A stretch of 54,459 bases of DNA from a bacterium (GTDB lineage Bacteria > Verrucomicrobiota > Verrucomicrobiia > Limisphaerales > UBA11358), in NCBI GenBank assembly GCA_021817945.1, contig JAKAFL010000023.1, positions 1-54,459 of the forward strand. Direction: 5' to 3'. The position numbers were made by a program, and so were the translations under genes. Under the pieces are notes generated by a model. The model was given only the letters and a program-made list of their open reading frames with translations. It searched no databases and was not told the origin of the DNA. Positions 52,412 to 54,459 of the stretch are shown here, in pieces; the first letter of the stretch is position 1, and the number at the start of each line of letters is the position of its first letter.

Positions 52412-54274
52412 AGGTCTGCACTACACCGACTCATTGGGTCTGTTCCCCTATAATCGTTATCTGCGGTGGTGGTTGTTCCGGCAAGCGGAGTTTCATTTGA
52501 TCCATCAACACCTGAAGCTCCTTCTCCGGTTGGGTGTATCGCGGTAAAATCACCCGACGCCCGTCTGTCGTGGGCAGATGGACGTCTATCATCTGCACTG
52601 CCCCAAATTTCTCCAATACCGACCGGGGCGTCAGCCCCGGTGCCACATCCCTCATCCAACAACCCAATGTCACATGCAGGCAATACGCCAGAAAGGCCAC
52701 AAAAATGTGTGATTCAATCCGATCCTCCCTCTGGTGGTAAACAGGACGCAATGCCAAATCTCCCTTCAAGTTCTTGAACGCCTCCTCCACCTGCGTCAGT
52801 TGGGTGTAGTATTTCCACAGCTTGACGGGGTCCTCCTCTGTCAAATTGGTGCGCAGCAGATAACGACCTTCCCGACGCCGCGCCTGCCTCAGCTTGCTTC
52901 GGCACAGCCGCCATGCGAAGGTCTGCTCGGTGACCGCTTCACCCTTCATAGGCATCCGCACAACCACAAAACGCCAGGCCCCCGGCCATTGCTGGCGTGC
53001 CGCGCCCAGCTTCATCAGCAGTTCATCCCGTTCCAGATGCTTCATCTGGCGCAGTTCCAACAACCGCTTCCACAGTTGTTTGAGCTGACGCCGCCGCATT
53101 GCCCGCTCCTTGTCAATGCGCAATGCGCTTTGTGCAAACACGTAGCACTCGCCCTGATGCGCCAGCAGTTTGACGGTGATTCCATCGCGCACTTTCTGCC
53201 ATGGCAGTTGGGTCAGTTCAGCTTCCAGTTTGCTTAAACGGCCCTTGGGTGTGCCCACCAGATAATGGACCGGTGGATCGCTTTGGCGCATTTGCTCCAG
53301 TGTTTCCTCGGTCGGAATGCCCCGATCCATCACCCACACCCGACGTGCCTTGCCATACTGCTTCTCTATCGAGGCCAGCGTTGCACTGAGGGTCTGTTTG
53401 TCGAGTGTGTTGCCCGGAAGCACTTGGTATCCAAGCGGAAAACCTTCCGGAGTGACCACCAGGGCGATCACCACCTGCACACAATCAAATCGCTTGTCCC
53501 GGCTGTAACCAAAGCGGCGCTTGTCTCCAGGAACACTGGGCGGATCACTTTCAAAATAGGTGCTGGTCAGGTCATAGAGCAACACGTCGAAGCGGGCGTT
53601 GAAAATATCCTTCCACCTCCCCTGCAAATGCGAAAAAAGCGCCGGCTTGTGTCCGATGATCTGGTCCAGACAACGATAGAGCGTGTCATCGGCGGCCAGC
53701 CGATCATCGGCACCAAGCAAATCCGCCATCGCACTTTTATCGAACCACTCCCGGTGCAGACGCCATTCGCTGCCCGGATCAATCAGCCGATAGCTGACCA
53801 GGGTTTGGAGCACGTGATCCCAGCGAGTGCCTTTACGGCTGGCCGACAGATGCCCGGCCCAAAACTCATCCAGTCCGAGCTTCTGGTAGAGGACACTGGC
53901 CAGCCAGCAAGCTCCCCACTGCCGGGGTCGGCGCAGTTCCAGTTGGTCCAAGTGTATGCGGACGACCTTGTCGTCCTCGGCAGCCGGAGCCCGGTCTTCG
54001 GGAAAAAGGGCCACGGTGCGAGCCTGAGCGCAACCGGTTTCAAAGACTTCAATCGTCCTGCGCCAAGCCGCCTGTTGCGAGGAGTTGATTTCTCCCAAAT
54101 AGAGGACGTGCCGCTGAACCACCTTGCGTCCGCCATCAACGCGCCGGTTCTCAACCAAGCTCCAGTAGTGGTGCTGCTTGCCATCTTTGAACCGTTTGGA
54201 TTCTTTGAGAAACATCTTGGCCCCAGTTTAGGCACAGCCGAACCCAAAGAAAAAGAGGGCAGGTCTGCACTACA
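52412..54274 (-). mobile_element. IS1634-type insertion sequence with 14-bp direct repeats
   Basis: A single transposase gene lies between two copies of AGGTCTGCACTACA (52412-52425 and 54261-54274). The repeats are direct, not inverted, and could be target-site duplications; IS1634 itself is known for long, variable duplications (17-478 bp reported for the Mycoplasma element). Inside, the left end carries TTGGGTCTGTTCC and the right end, read inward on the minus strand, TTTGGGTTCGGCTGTGCC, a weak inverted match. Exact ends are therefore not fixed. Confidence 0.55.
52431..54215 (-). CDS. IS1634 family transposase
   Basis: A 594-residue DDE transposase of the IS4 superfamily, IS1634 branch. 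The catalytic Asp residues are in LLYDLTSTYFE and WVMDRGIPTEE, and the catalytic Glu is in YTQLTQVEEAFKNLKGDL, followed by RIESHIFVAFLAYCL, the hallmark end of this family. The N terminus has YWSLVENRRVDGG and KVVQRHVLYLGEIN. The reading frame is intact, so the element may still be able to move. The plus-strand ORFs crossing it are shadows. Confidence 0.93.
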   Translation of the reverse strand: MFLKESKRFKDGKQHHYWSLVENRRVDGGRKVVQRHVLYLGEINSSQQAAWRRTIEVFETGCAQARTVALFPEDRAPAAEDDKVVRIHLDQLELRRPRQWGACWLASVLYQKLGLDEFWAGHLSASRKGTRWDHVLQTLVSYRLIDPGSEWRLHREWFDKSAMADLLGADDRLAADDTLYRCLDQIIGHKPALFSHLQGRWKDIFNARFDVLLYDLTSTYFESDPPSVPGDKRRFGYSRDKRFDCVQVVIALVVTPEGFPLGYQVLPGNTLDKQTLSATLASIEKQYGKARRVWVMDRGIPTEETLEQMRQSDPPVHYLVGTPKGRLSKLEAELTQLPWQKVRDGITVKLLAHQGECYVFAQSALRIDKERAMRRRQLKQLWKRLLELRQMKHLERDELLMKLGAARQQWPGAWRFVVVRMPMKGEAVTEQTFAWRLCRSKLRQARRREGRYLLRTNLTEEDPVKLWKYYTQLTQVEEAFKNLKGDLALRPVYHQREDRIESHIFVAFLAYCLHVTLGCWMRDVAPGLTPRSVLEKFGAVQMIDVHLPTTDGRRVILPRYTQPEKELQVLMDQMKLRLPEQPPPQITIIGEQTQ

Positions 54275-54382
54275 GCCTGTTTCGCAAAATTCACAAAAAC
54301 CACCCCCACATCCACAACAAGTTACACAACAAATGCGCCAAAAAATAGAGATTTAAGGTTCCTCGACGTTTTTAATGGGTAG

Positions 54383-54459
54383 TTATTCATGGTAGTTATA
54401 GTATGGAACCTCCAACTTGCCAGCGACAAAGTAGAGCATCGCGATCTGATACTCCGTGG
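54383..54459 (-). CDS. C-terminal end of an unidentified protein
   Basis: In the minus strand the window edge is open and reads TEYQIAMLYFVAGKLEVPY followed by YNYHE and a TAA stop at 54383-54385. Composition is protein-like (helical, aromatic) but the fragment is too short to identify. It is partial, continuing beyond the window. Confidence 0.4.
   Translation of the reverse strand, partial: TEYQIAMLYFVAGKLEVPYYNYHE

Noticed and set aside
52412..54274. AGGTCTGCACTACA as terminal inverted repeats of the IS
   Set aside because: The two copies are in direct, not inverted, orientation, so they cannot be terminal inverted repeats; kept as possible target duplication.
53265..54356. 363-residue plus-strand frame
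   Set aside because: Antisense of the transposase gene, which has all DDE motifs on the minus strand.

Overview
The window looks like a chromosomal stretch from a member of Verrucomicrobiota, probably near the Pedosphaera/Limisphaera group (inference). It combines a Tat-exported sulfatase, DUF1559-like pseudopilin (N-terminal prepilin motif plus a C-terminal H-x9-DG motif), a beta-propeller hybrid sensor kinase, several secreted glycoside hydrolases (GH128 x2, GH92, a GH2-like giant, a clan-A enzyme) and shared C-terminal domains ending in FYRL/FFRL. Shine-Dalgarno sequences are weak or absent and GC-rich dispersed repeats fill many gaps. No rRNA, tRNA or CRISPR array was found by eye.

Layout. 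Positions 1-755: dispersed 243-bp repeats, one interrupted by a 165-bp MITE. 756-5431 (minus): a compact Mu-like phage head module (small protein, DUF935 portal, I-type protease/scaffold, decoration-like protein, major capsid, connector-like protein) with no terminase or tail gene in the window, bracketed by two direct copies of an 82-bp inverted-repeat element. 6091-7600: small lipoprotein and three tandem copies of the 243-bp repeat. 7709-18346: mostly core genes, including pyrH, mutM, a phosphate-selective-type porin next to an Rrf2 regulator, a PilT/PilU ATPase, mtnP-thyA-folA and rpsA. 18841-24591: an AraC/GyrI-type regulator, then a co-directional NfeD, flotillin, SppA and uracil phosphoribosyltransferase set.

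24731-35653 (all minus): a polysaccharide-related block with sulfatase, two GH128 paralogues, pseudopilin, a NarL-type response regulator with its 1,000-residue propeller kinase, and a clan-A hydrolase. 37100-42494 (minus): a CDGSH protein, a translationally coupled MarR-FUSC-DUF1656-HlyD efflux operon with an operator-like palindrome, a VOC protein and a membrane-anchored Mrr-like protein. 42962-50702: divergent GH92 alpha-mannosidase and a 1,782-residue GH2-like multimodular secreted enzyme. 50703-54459: repeats, a truncated receiver-domain remnant, a ribbon-helix-helix-like small protein and an IS1634-type transposase flanked by 14-bp direct repeats.

The most interesting items are the orphan intact capsid module bracketed by repeats, a MITE whose empty and filled target sites are both visible, a shared motif at the porin and Rrf2 promoters, and common C-terminal domains on secreted hydrolases. 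All family assignments come from reading the translations by eye; no database search was run.
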